Source: Plasmodium malariae (lineage: Eukaryota > Apicomplexa > Aconoidasida > Haemosporida > Plasmodiidae). Taken from it: a stretch of 64,000 bases of DNA. The notes under the pieces are model-generated. The model was not told the origin of the DNA. It did not search any database and saw only the letters and a list, made by a program, of their open reading frames with translations. The translations under genes and the position numbers were made by a program. Positions 44,202-58,308 of this stretch are shown here, piece by piece; positions within the stretch are counted from its first letter, which is position 1; every line of letters begins with the position of its first letter. Location: assembly GCF_900090045.1 (NCBI RefSeq), contig NC_041777.1:675501-739500 (forward strand), given 5' to 3'.

Positions 44202-47200
44202 TCATTTTAGTATTAATACACCGGATACATTTCGCTCGATCCACTTTTCTTTTTTCTCCTTTGAATTTATCTTTAAGTAAAATATGGGCTCGTTGTTATT
44301 TATTGTATTATCTGAGGGGTAATAAGAAGGGGTTAGGTACATGTTGTTAGCCCACATGTAAGTTTGCACATTGCACAAATGTGTATACTGCACAAACGCG
44401 TAAATTATGTAAACTCCATTGCTGACGTGCATGCATAAATTTTTACCTGTTTTGTGTATGTTTTTATATATGGGACATTTGAAGATATGGCAATTAAATT
44501 TTGGTTTCCTGCTTTTAAGGTCAGGCTTTTTTTTAGTAATGAAATATATTTTTATGTAAGGCATAGGTGAATACAGTTGTTTATTTGTTGACTCTTTTAT
44601 TGATAAATTTGTTATATCAAAAATAGCTCCTTCGATGTACATCCCACCAACAAAATAGCTGTCTTCTTTTATATCTTCTTCAAGAAAATATGTGGAAATT
44701 TCATATTTTAATTTTATGTTATTCGCATCAATTTTTATTTCTTTGCTAAATTTTTCTCTTATGGCAAGCATTAAACTCTGCAAAGGAGTGAAGGCAAATA
44801 CGTAGGTTCATATATATACATGCTGCATTAAAATGAAAATGAGGATAAAACTATATGGTAGCATAGTGGTGTGTGTGTATGCAAGTGAGTAGAAGTATAC
44901 AAAGAAGTTCAGTCAAAAAGGATATAGATAAAATGTCCAAGCACAATGATGTTGTGCGCTATGCTATGTAGTTAGTACTAGACAGAGATAAAAAAAGTAG
45001 AGGAAACTATATAGATACAACAAAAATGGAACAGCGATACGGGTAATGTGATGAAAGAGAAATGTGGCATGTATGGGGTGTAAAAATGAAATGGTATGTA
45101 TGTATGTATGTATGTATGTATGTATGTATGTATGTATGTATGTATGTATGTATGTATGTATGTATGTATGTATGTATATATATATATATGTATGTATTTT
45201 TTTATTTTTTTTTTTCCCCCTTTTATAATGCCTTTCACAAAAGTGTGCACTTAACTATACACGTTTGTATGTACGGATGTGCTCATGTACTTATGCATGT
45301 GTGTATGCGCGATTGCAAGCACTCATAACAAACTTCTATCAGTGAACAATTTACCTTGGGAGAAATAAAGGCAGCCAGATTAAAGACTTTATTGTCCAAA
45401 TTGCCTATGTACTTATTTATGTAAGAAATTTTTAACTTTATTAATTTTGCAAAATGAAATATTTGTAGACTGGAAAAAAAGGAATTGGCTATCCATTTTC
45501 TGGGTATACATAAGTTCATTAAAGAGTTATAAGTATGACTAATATTTTTAAAATTAATTTTTCCTTTAAAAAAATTAATTATATTAGTTAAGTCATCATA
45601 AATAATTCTTAACAAATTATTATATTTATCTGCTTCCATTTTTAAAAATGTTATAATAGAACAATTTAAATTATTTAAAAATAAATTATTTAGTTCATTC
45701 GAGTCTATAAAAGGTGGTAGAATATTTCTTAGTATATCTATAATAATTAAAATATGGACATCGGTTTTATCTTTCTGCACATTATTACACTCTAGGCGTT
45801 CTAAATTTTTTAAAATTTTCAAATTGTAATTTTTTAAATATAAAACGTTGAGCGACGGGTGTAGATTAAATATAGAAAAGTCTGTAATAAATTGTAATGA
45901 TTTTATATATCGTAAAAATATATTTTTATTTGAACTATGAGGACAATAATAGTAACTGTTAAACTTATACTCGTTATTAGAATATATTACCTTTTCACTT
46001 ATGTACTTTTTTAAAATGATGTTAAAACATTTTTGATCGTTAGGATCTATTATTATACCGCCATATATTATATTTCCAATTAAATATATTAATAAATCCA
46101 TATCTATATTTTTATTATTAAAAAACTTGCATATATTAGCTTTAGATAATTTTAATTCTATATCTGTAAATTCGTAGCTATTGTTAAATCCTTTATTCTT
46201 AAATTTGTTTCTCTCTTGTATTAAAGCATGAAAAAAGCACAAGCTGAAATTTAACTTGTTTATTAAAATGTTTTCATTCTCGTTTCTTTTTATTCTTTTT
46301 TTATTATTTCTAGCCAAATTATTGTCGTACGTACAATCCCCATATCCGTCATACGCTTCATCAGCTTCATCCCCCTCTTCCGCATCTTCCGCATTTTCCG
46401 CATCTTCCGCATTTTCCGCATCTTCCGCATTTTCCACATCCTCCGCATTTTCAACATCTTCCTCATCTGCCGCTTCCTTCTCCTCTACTTCCTCCGCTTC
46501 CTCCTCTTGTGCCATGTTCGAGTATATATTAAGAAGTGATGTCTTCAAATTATACACATTCTCAAAAGTTACCTTTACACACAATTTTAACAAATAACAT
46601 GGAAAGGATTGGACAGAACTGGTACCTATCCATATCCTAAATTCTGGGTTGGAATATTGAATATTGCAAATTTCTATATATTTTTCTATTTCTAAAATTA
46701 GGTGAATATTTAGATGAGCATTTTCTATAAGTACCCAGAAACCATTTTTAATAGCATCATTTAATATATTAATTAAATTGGTTTTGTCATTTTTATTATA
46801 TATTATTAGGTTATTTCTACCTGTAATTTTTTCACTTAAGAGCATAATTTCACTTGCTATGTTTAGACGATGTTCAGCTAATATTAAAATTAATTTATTA
46901 TTTGATGAGTGTTCATAACATTTATATAAATCTTTAGGATATGCTTGTGAAGTTATATTCAAATATGTGTCTACATAATTATTCATATTTAATTTTAAAA
47001 TATCAAATCGGAAAATTTTATAAATTATTAATTTTTCAAAACTTGTCAACAAATTTTTTATATCTTTATGCTGTAAAATGGTATGATCTGATTTAATAGT
47101 TCTAAAAATATGTTCATATTCATTAAATACCTTTTTAAAAAATATATAATATTTTTCTTTTTTTATTAATTTTTTTACACTTATATATTCTTTCATACTT

Positions 47201-50200
47201 AACCATGATAATTCTTTTGTATCAAAATCAAAAACATATTTCATAATATATTCCTTCATGTTTTTTTCTTTCCTTTCTATAATCGCATTATCTTCAAAAG
47301 AGTTCATGAAATCATCTTTTTCATTTTTTTTCGGTAACAACAAATATTCAATGTTGTCCCTTTTCAAACTTCCGCTGGTTCGTGTGCCACGATGCACACC
47401 ACGATGCATGCTACGATTCAAGCTATAATTCGAGCTGCTGTTTCGTTCTCCCTCCTGATCTACTTCCCTATGCACTTCACAACCATCTACCGCTTCACCT
47501 CTGTCAGACTCGAGGCTATGCAGAGATACACCATCAAATGGTTGATTGTACTGTTCTTCTTTTCCATCTCCTCCTTCTTCACTCTCTTCATCTAAATCCT
47601 CACAAGAACTTGTCCCTTCGTTTTCTGACCACCTTTTTATTGCGCTCTTGTTATGATGATCTATCTCACTAATGCTGTGTTGCATATCCCGCTTCATCCC
47701 CCTGAGATGCCCCTTCTTTTGCACCATCCTAACAACCTCATTTTTGGCACCTGCGTTCGGGGGATATTCGTCATATATAAAAAAGTAGTAGTCGTCATAC
47801 TCTATTTCTCGTTTGTAAATGTTTAACATACAGACTAAGTAAAAGAAAAAGATATGCTGGTGCTTTTCTGATAATGTCCTAGCAACTTCAAAATGAATTT
47901 TTCGTGTGAAAATATTTAGAATATTTTTTTTTCTCTTATCTAATAATTTATTTTGTTCTGATTTATCTATACTTATATTTAATATATGTACAAATGAAAG
48001 AATAGAAAAATTGTAAAAAGGATTTAATGCCACCAGACCATTAATACAATGGTACGTTACTGCTATATGTTCTGATATGCTCATATAATTCTTCCTAATT
48101 TTAATAATTTCTTTTTTATTAATTTTAAACTCTTTAATTTTTTTTTTATTTTCTTGGAATAAGTTGTTCGTCTTTTCAAAAGTAATAACAATATCATCAT
48201 CACTTAAGATGTCATCCTTAAAATTTAAAATGTGTAATATTTCCTTTTCCTTATCCATCAGCTGATTGTTCAAATCATGTATATGATGAATCAGTGCTGT
48301 CCTATTTTCAATGAAACTCTTGGACATTTTCTCTATCAGACTTTCTAAAAAATACTCTTCTAAAATTTTCAAATTTATATTGAAGTCTATTAGGTTTAGA
48401 TAGTTCTGAGTACTATCGTCAAAATATTTGTTTCCGTATACAATAAAATAGATGTTGAAGCAATTGTCGACTGGTATTATTTTGTTGTTAAAATTTACGC
48501 AGTTGTTTTTTACACTATTTGTACCACTTGCACTAGTTGCATTGTCTGTCCTATTCTCATTATTTGTGCCACTTGCACTTGTCGCACTATCTGCCTTATC
48601 CGTTCTATTTGCATTACTTGCACTAGTTGCATTATTTGTAGGCATGCCCTCATTTATGGTATTACTCAGCTCCTCTGCGTCTTTGGTATCCGCATCATGG
48701 TTGAGTATTATGGAGTTGTTCAAATTGTTTTTTTTGTTTTCACAGAATAGAGAAGCAGCACTATCTGCTTTATTCCTCTCCCTTTCGAAATTAAACAAAC
48801 TTTTACTAATTTTGTAATTAAAAAGAGAAGAAAATAATATTTTTGCATCATCATCATAATGTGTGAATAGAATAATATTTCCAAGCTGCATGTATTTTTC
48901 GATTTTTTCAATAAAATTAAAGCTGTTATTTCGTAATATTTCTACATCTTTTTTTTTATGATATAGATTTTTAAGGAAATTGGTAGCTATAAAATGAGGG
49001 TCAATTAATAGGTTATATTTAATACTGTTGTTCATTATAACCACATTTTCAAAATAGTATTTGCTGTTAGTTAAACCATATGCCATCCATTTTTCTAAAT
49101 TAATTTTTGATTCTAACAAGTTGTGGATAGATATATTTCTAGTATATTTTATATCAAATGAACTTAAAATTTTTTGAATTTTTAATTTTGTGATAACCCT
49201 ATATTCATAGGAAAAATAGGAATAATAATTTACAAGAGAAGATACAATAATACAATCACCCATAAGTAAATCTCTTTTTTTTTTAAAATAATTTTTTTTT
49301 TTATTCCATTTAGCTTCTTGTTCTAAAACACAAGACAAAATAATTTTCGATCGTTTTATTTTCTGTTTTATATTTTCTATCTTTTGAACCAGTTCATTTT
49401 GTTTAATAGTAATTTCTTCCTTTTCTTTCTCAATTCTTGCTAAATTTTTGTTTACAAAGTCTAATTCTCCTTTACATATCTCTAGGTAATTTAGTTCTTT
49501 ATTAATTTCTTTTTCTAAAACTATCATTTCTTCCTTTTTTGGTTGTAATTCTTTGTTAATAATAAAATAGTGATAAATGGCTAGTATCCATTGACACATG
49601 GTTTCACATGCTTTGGATGCTTTTCTCACAAACTTTGGATTAAAATTTTTGTTTTTAATAAGAGGTGAAATTTTTACTATCATTTCTTCTTCAATAGAAT
49701 TTTTGTCATAGTGTTTTAATTTATCTAAAAATAATTTAGAATCTCTAAAAATGGTTTTCTGTGCTAATACCCAATAGTTTAAAGTCTTCGGTCTGATCAT
49801 TTTCCCTTGTAAATATTTTTCATCTTCTTTTAGAAAAGTTAAAATACATTGTATAACCATTACAACAATAGCTGGTGGGTTTACAAAAGCCTTCAATTCT
49901 CGTAAATGCTCTACTTTTAATTTATTTAAATTATTTAAGGAATCATTTAATAGATCAAAACTTTTTGATATTTCTTCATTTACATTATTTTTTAAGTTAG
50001 TAATGTTCCTTATCTTAATTTTCATTTCATTTTCCTTCTTCTTAATTTCTGCTTGTTTTATATAAGCTTCTTTTGTCTCTCTTTCTATTTCGTTTACTTT
50101 TTTTTTCATCTCAATATTGGTACTATTTAGTACTGGTTGCATATTTAATAAATAGTTTTTCATTAACTTTATGTCTTGTTCACATTTGTGTAATTTACCT

Positions 50201-53200
50201 AAAGCCTTGCTATACAGATCTACGTTTCTATCAAACTCTGTTTTTTTTAAATTAAAAAAATAGTCAAAATAGTGAAGCAAATGAAGATATTTATTTGAAT
50301 TTATGCATACATATATTTGTTTTTCTTCATAATATTTTTTTGATAGCAAAACTATCTCTTTATGAATTCTAATAAGTATTTTGTTCTCTATAATATGCTC
50401 CAAATGTTTACACTCCTCTTCACGATTTGTCATTTCAATATCTACTTCATGTAGTGCTTCACCATTGGACCTCTTTCCAATGCCACGCGCTTTATAAATA
50501 TCCAATTCATCACTATGTACCAAAGGTTCCCCCGGAAGAGCTATTTTATCACTTGTAATATTAGAATTTTCCAAATTTTTGTTAAGTTTATCCTTACCCT
50601 CACTTTCGTTAGTAACACCTGCTTTGTTCATAACATCATTTGCATCATCAGTGTGTTTTTCACTGACTTCTTTGTTACTATCCCGTTCGTCCGTCTGGTC
50701 TTTTGCCTTCTCAATTTGGGAAGCCCCGTCGTTTTCAATGCTCAGTTTGTTTCCACCTTGCTCGGTAACGCCATTCGTATCGTAAGTAGCCTTTTTCTTT
50801 TTCGTGTTGTCTTCCGCATCTGCCACGTTTACCGCTTCGACTGATTCGACAGTTTCAACTGATTCAACTACTTCTACCGCATTCTGCGCAAAGTTGAGGG
50901 CCTGCTTCAAACCTGCACGCTCATCTTTGAAAAAGTTTTTCGTTATTATGTGCAGGCCTTCATTGGTGTCCTCCTCAAAATAAATCAAGTACGAATTTTT
51001 TAAAATATAGGGATACTTTAAAAGTTGATCAGCGGAACTGAGGGATATATTCAGGCTTACATGAAAATTCTTGCGTATAGTCTTTTTATAAATATTATAA
51101 ATATTCGTTAAATTTCTGACTACATGTTCCCCCTCACATTTATTTTTACATTCATTGTAAATTTTTTTTAAATTTTCTTCATTGTATAAGAGATAACTAT
51201 CACTATAATTATAAATATTGTTTAAATTTTCTAGAATAAAATTAAGATTATCATTTTCATCTTTTAGATAGTATACACATGGTTTTTCATATATACCACA
51301 ATCAAATAAGCATCTTTTAATTTCTTCTTTAAAAACTTTCTTTTTACTATTTTTATTTAATTCAGAGATGACTAAAGTTTTGTTTATTATAAATGCACAG
51401 ATTTTATTTACATTTTTTTTAATACTATCATTTATACCTATAGATAAGATATGAGAATTTTCTGTCATAAATGTTTTTGTTATTTTACATATATATATTA
51501 ATATATTATCGAATAGTATCAAATTAATCTTTTCATTATTACTATAATCAGAAATATACGAATGGATACAATTGTACAGGTCATTTATATCCTGAACTTG
51601 TTCATACACATTTTGATATAAATTTAAAAAGTTACAAAAAAGTATATTATCATATCGATCAGATACATTTTCAAATTCATCCTTAAAATATTTTTTAAAA
51701 TTACTTATAATTATATCTGTACATAATTTTTTGTTCTTCTTTGATTTTAAACTTTCCACATACAGAGATTTATTTTCGTGTAAGAAAAACAATAAAATTT
51801 GTTCCTTTCGGATATTTATATTTTTTGATAAATAAAATATATATTTGAAAACATTTTTAATATGATTTATATTAAAAAAATGTAAAAACAATTCTTCTTT
51901 TTTTTCCTCATCATAGGTATATTTCATTTCTTTAAGTGATTTATATATATCTATTTGCATATCAATTAAATGGCTTGCTAGGCTTTTGATATTTATATCA
52001 TATACACTAAATAAGTTTTTCAAATAGCTAAAAAAGATATTAAATATTTCTTTATAATTATAATTATTATAATAAATTATATTGAAATTGTTGTATAGTC
52101 TACTATTTACACTGTTAGTATACGCATTGTTCATAGTTGCAAGACACGTTAAATCTTCTACATATTTTAAATTTAGATGTTCATCTACAAAAAATTTATA
52201 ATTAAATAACATACGCATAAATTCATGGGCTGATAAATAATGACTTCTCTCAAAGGATCTAATATCCGTTTCAATGTTTATATCATCAATATAAAACATA
52301 CATATTTTATTATTTGTTGTCCCATAATAATTACTTCTTCTTTTTGTTAACTTAGATTCTATGTAATTTCTAACATGTTTACTTGTTGTACTTAATGAAA
52401 AATAAAAATCAACAGTAAAAAATTTATCCTTTGCAATTACTTTGTTCAAATAATAATCCACTGTTAACGATTTACCTATATTACTGCAACCTGCTATTAT
52501 TATATTCTTTTTATTTTTCATAAATATGTCTATATTATATAACATCGAAATGTGCTTCTTTTGTTTTATCATCACATCTGTATTGTTATTCATATATTCA
52601 TCTATTGACGTAAATTTATTTCCCCTGTTATTTAAATGACTCAAGATATTTTTCTGATAGTTGAAGTAAAAGTTGAACAGGTTCACTTCAAACTCCGAGT
52701 AGTTCCCTTTTCTTTTTCCCCTTCCTCCTTTGGCCCTTGCATTTGATGAACTCTTATCCGCTTCTTTCCGCTCCTCAGGTGAGAACTTCTCTCCATCGCT
52801 ACTTCCCTTATTGCCGCCATTATCCCTACTACCTACGTTTCCATCATTCTTGAGCCTGTTTATCCCTGTTTCCCCTCTCTCCACCTCCGCTGAGTCGGTT
52901 AAATTGTAAACATCGTTATAGTAGTTAACATTATGAAGGATGTCGTATATATTTTCGGTATCGTATTTATTCAAATATTTACTTTTTCTTCCCCCTACAT
53001 CCTTCTGTGATGTGCCTTTTTCGGTCTCTTTGACCCTCCTGCATCTTTTATGCTTTCTTTTCAGATATCTACAATCCTCACTTACGTTCGAATCCGAGCT
53101 GTAGTTTCCGTATGACTTGGAAAATAATGAACCATTGGATGCATCTCCTACATTTATATCATAATTTTTGTACAGATTTGTACACCTTTTGTAATTTTTT

Positions 53201-56200
53201 AAGTAATAATCATATATGCTATTTATGCTTTCGTAGTACTTCCCAATGTTTCTATTTTTCTCGTTGTATATGTCTATGTCCGAGTCATGACAGCTTTCTT
53301 CACTGCTTTCTACACTACTTACTTCACTTATTTCTACGCTGTCTGATTCACGGTTATCCGCTTCATACGAACCACCATTTAGTTTATCTTCGTCTTTATC
53401 GTGCAGTTTCTCACCAATTGCCTTGTTCAACTGCGAGCTATTAATTTTTTCCCTGTCTTGTTCATATATTTCTTCATTTATCTGACCATTCTCATTTGCA
53501 CTCAAGTCTCTCTGCAGTTTTGTGACCTCTCCTATCTGGACTCCATTATTATTAACATTGTTAATAACTTTCTTTTTTCCAAAGTTGTGCACAATCTGTT
53601 CTGCTATATCTTTCTCTGTTACATATTTCTCTTCCACTTCTATATCTACTACTTCCGTCCTTGCCATTTCTTCACCCACGTCTTTAACATTTTTGTCCTT
53701 GGAAGAATCCATTATACTACATTGTAGCTCGTTCAGTACCAACTTCTGGTGATTAGGCGAAGAGGATGCAGCTTCTACATCAGTGTTAGTGCTATTATTG
53801 AGCTCACGAATGTCTATTATTCTTCCTTCTAATGTTTCAAAAGTTAACTTCAGATTATATTTTAAAATATTTCTACACAAAAAATCGTTAAATATTTTAC
53901 GTCCTCTTTTATATGTGTTCGATCCGACAGTCCAGATTAACGAATAGATAAAAATGGATGTAATGTACTTTTGAAAACTTTCTTTTTTATTAGTATCATT
54001 GATTTCAAATAGGCAATAAGAGAATAAACTATCTAAGCATTTAATAAAAGAGATACAATAATAATATTCGTTAAATGTATACACAAATAAATTATTAACA
54101 CAAATAAACAACAAGGATTTGTAAAAAAAGACCATAAATAAATTTAATAATATATGTTTATGGATTGTATCAAAATTGTTCGACAATGTATTTATATATG
54201 AACATATATAAGAAGCAATACTTAAATCATAATTATTTAAAATTATCAATCCGCATCTACTTATGGTAGCCATTGTAATATGTTTTAAATTATTTGTTTC
54301 CATTATAAAACGAGTATGATTATGAATTGGTATGATATCACATTTAGAAAGACATAAAATTTTAGATTCATCTAAAACTGAATTTAAATTTTCTATCCAT
54401 ATAGAATGCAAATAACAATCAAAATAAATAATGTTTAAATAATTATCATTATTATAATTAGAATTAATTTCTAATATTTTTTTCGTTAAAATGCCATGAA
54501 CCCATTTATTCGAAACCTCTTCATAAAAACCTAGCATATCCATTTCTCTTACAACATTTGCATTAATAATATAATCATTCATTTTTCTTTTTATTATTTC
54601 CCTATCATTAATTGTATTTATTGTTCTATTTAATATTTTGTATGAAGTTGTTTTGGACAAGGGGTATGATAAAAATAAGACACCTGTGTGAAACTTTATC
54701 ATGTTATACAGTTGAATCAGTTTACTTACATATCTCTCAGTGCACACATAATTTAACTCTAGCATCTTTTTTTTTAACATGCATTTTAAATAATCTTCAA
54801 CCATTTCTTTTTTACATAAAAAGGATTTCTTCCCTTTTCCGTTTTCCCCTTTTGCGGAGTTGACCATATTATCATCAGCTAAGACTATCTTGTTGGTCGT
54901 CTTCCTGCTTCCACCTTTGCTAGTATAGTTTCCACTATCCTCCAAAATGTTTATTTCTGTCTTTCCACTTACCTCTTTTGAACTTTCCATCTTATCGTTC
55001 TTTATGTATGCCCTAAATTTTGCGGTTCCCTCTCCCCCTTTCTTATCATATAAACTTTTCATTTTTTCTTCCACTTCTGCAGATACATTTTTCTCCTTTT
55101 CGATTTTGCCTTCACTTAAAGGTTTGATATTGTCTGCTTCTTTTTCTCTTTCTTCCTTAGCATCATAATGTGTAGATAATACATGTCCACATCCATCCCC
55201 CTTGTTGATTTTCTCCTCAGCATTGTTCGCTGTTCCCCTTTCATCATTCATATTGGAATAAAAGCTTCTTACATACATCATTATACTGTTGTCATCGTTT
55301 CTATTACTAGACAGGATGTACTTTATGTCGACCGTAGTCTCCTCCTTAGTACAAGTTCTCAAAGATTGATTGTAGGTATATAATTCGTAAAATATATTTT
55401 TCAATATGTTCAGAAAAAGATATATGTCGTTTTTCACAATAGATGGCATAATACACTCAATGATGGCAATAAACAAAAATTTGTACTCATAAAAAATGTT
55501 TTCATATCTGTCGTTACTTCTATAGTGAGCGCCTCCGGCGCTGTCATTATCCTTATCTACGATGATTTTACCCATGACGTGAGTTACTTTTTTCACTGTT
55601 CTTAAATCATACTTATAATGCTTCTGATTACTTAAGTTATGCTCGCATAATTCAAACAACAAAATAATTTTTTTTGCCAAAATTTTGCTATATTTGTATC
55701 CCTTGGAATAGAGCATCACTTCTACAATGGTAAAAAAATCTGGTTTAACAAAATTAAAAAATCTGAATAATGCTTTAATGTTATTTGGTAGTACACTTCT
55801 ACCTTTATAAAAAGGGTTAATTATAATAAAAATATTAAATTCTTCGTTGATTTTTATATATTTTCCTTCGAAAAAAAAGAGCGAGTTTTTTTTTGCACCT
55901 ATTGTACCTTTTACGCTTTTCTTTTTGGACAAGCCACCACCGCTGTCCATGTAATTTTTAACGCCATCATAACTTCCATTATTGTTTTTGTTATTATTCC
56001 CCATTTCAGCTCCACTATCATACACGTAGTTACCCTTTCCCCTCATGTACTTTTCCAACCCATCACCAGGATCATACACTGAGCTATTCCTTACAAAATT
56101 CTCTTCATTTGAAATCATGTTTAAGTCATTTTTTCCCCCTTCCCCAAGCTCCACCTCTTTTTGTTTTGTCTTCATATTATTCATAACAAACTTCTTAGAT

Positions 56201-58260
56201 TTTGCATTAAATAAATTACACAGCTGTTGAGCTAGAACACTCAACGCTTCAATTGTTATTCTATTAAATTCATCAAAACAGAAAAAGATGCCATTTGTTG
56301 CTATGCCGAAAAATAAATTTTTTAAAAAATCAAAATTTATATTACTACTACAATTATACACAAAATAAAATTTCCCGACAAATTTTGAAAAATATTTTGT
56401 TGTTTCTGTTTTCCCAGTACCTGCAAAACCAACTGAACATACACCCAATTTCGAACTATATGAATGTAAAATGGATATAAAATATTTATTTATTAGATTT
56501 GTTAAAATAATTTTATTATCATTATGAATATACTCATATCCATATATGTATAATTCATTTAAATATTTGATATATAAATTTTTATTGCAGTAAAAATATT
56601 TCAACTGTATTAACCAGTTAAAATTATTTACATCGTTTACTCTTTTTTTAATTAATTCTTCTACTATATCTCTATTATGAACTAAAGATATTATTAACGT
56701 ATGTAATAACACACTTTTTTTTTTGTCTACTTTATTTATTATATTGATGTATTCATACAACTCTTCATTTAATATCTTTTTATATTTATTTAAATTATTA
56801 TATTTTAAAAAGAGCTCCACTAAATTGGACCAAAATAAATTCTTTATTATCAGTACAAACTGACTATTTTTATTTAAAGAAAATTTTATTTTTTTACTTA
56901 TGTGTTCGTAATACTCCATTGGTAATGCACTCTTCTTGTGCTTTCCCCCCTTATCTCCCATGCTGCTTCTACCTAGTTCGCTACTTCTACCTGGATCTAT
57001 GCTTCTCCCCAGATCACTGCTTCTATCGAGTTCATCGCTTCTATTCCGCCCTATCTGTTTTACATCTTTATCGTTTTCCATTCTATACCCGTTGTCATAC
57101 ATTAAGCTGTTGTCAGACGAAAAGGAACAAGAAGAATACGCGGAATCGTAATCGCAAGTTCTTCCTTCCGTGTAAGTTTTTATATCATTACTTTTCAAAA
57201 AGTCATCTTCTTTTATATCTATTAAATTTTTGTATTCTAGAATATTATTATATATTTGTTTCTTCACACTCAAAAACATTTCTTTCTCTACTTCAACCAA
57301 AATCTCTGTCATTTCTTTTTTTTCTATTTTTATTTCATTACATAAGATTAGTTCTTCTCCTCTCTGAGACTGAAAAGCAACGATATATCCATTCACAATA
57401 ACTAGCTTATATATACTATTAAATATTTTAAATAAATAAGTATTTATCTGATCATTAATATTCGAAGATATCAAATTTATTAAATCATCAGTACTTAAGA
57501 AATAAAACCTATTAAAAATTTCTCTCTTTAAATCTAAATATTCATTTATACTTTTTAACAACATATTTAAGTTGTTATATAACTCTGTTAACTTTTCTTT
57601 TGTATCTTTTCTTGAACAAAATTTCTCCAGTCTTTTATCTTCTTCAATAATCTTGTACATGTTCAGAAAATTATTGTAAATTAATTTATACCTATAAGGA
57701 ATGAGTGTACGGAGTAGTGGGGCAGGGGAAAAATAAAAAGACGAAGAAGAAGAAGAAGAAGAAGAAGAAATAAAAAAAAAAATAATAAAATAAAATAATA
57801 GAATATAAAAAAAAATTATTCACAGGCACGATATGGTAATATCTGTAGTGTGTAAACCAGTGCGTGCATTAAGACACATGAACATGCTTGTGTGTGTGTT
57901 CGTTTTTTTTTTTTTTTTTTTTCGTACTTTTTAGACTCATTGGTGAGCTGCTTCGTTATATCTGTTAGGACAAAAATTCTGCTCAAGTACAAAAACAAAT
58001 TTTGACTTTTCCTTAACGTGTTAATAATACTATTAGCATTTATCATCATGTTCTGATTGTTAATTATATCGATGTGATAAATTTCGTAAATATTTATTAT
58101 TAACAAATTCTGATTTAAAACTAAATTTTCTTCAATTTTTGTTAATATTTCATTTATATTGGAAATAATAGATATTTTATTATTCTCCTCTTGTTTCATT
58201 TGAAATTCGATCTTACTAAAATTGTTTTTTATTTTCCCCAAAAACTGAAAAGATGGAAAA

Positions 58261-58308
<48 letters not shown>

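Noticed and set aside
45062..45328. Plus-strand VCMYVCMYVC and minus-strand HTYIHTYI frames
   Set aside because: Both are translations of the GTAT microsatellite in a dynein intron.
50515..50844. Plus-strand hydrophobic frame opposite the dynein motor exon
   Set aside because: Antisense shadow of a low-complexity insert in a confirmed coding exon; no independent support.
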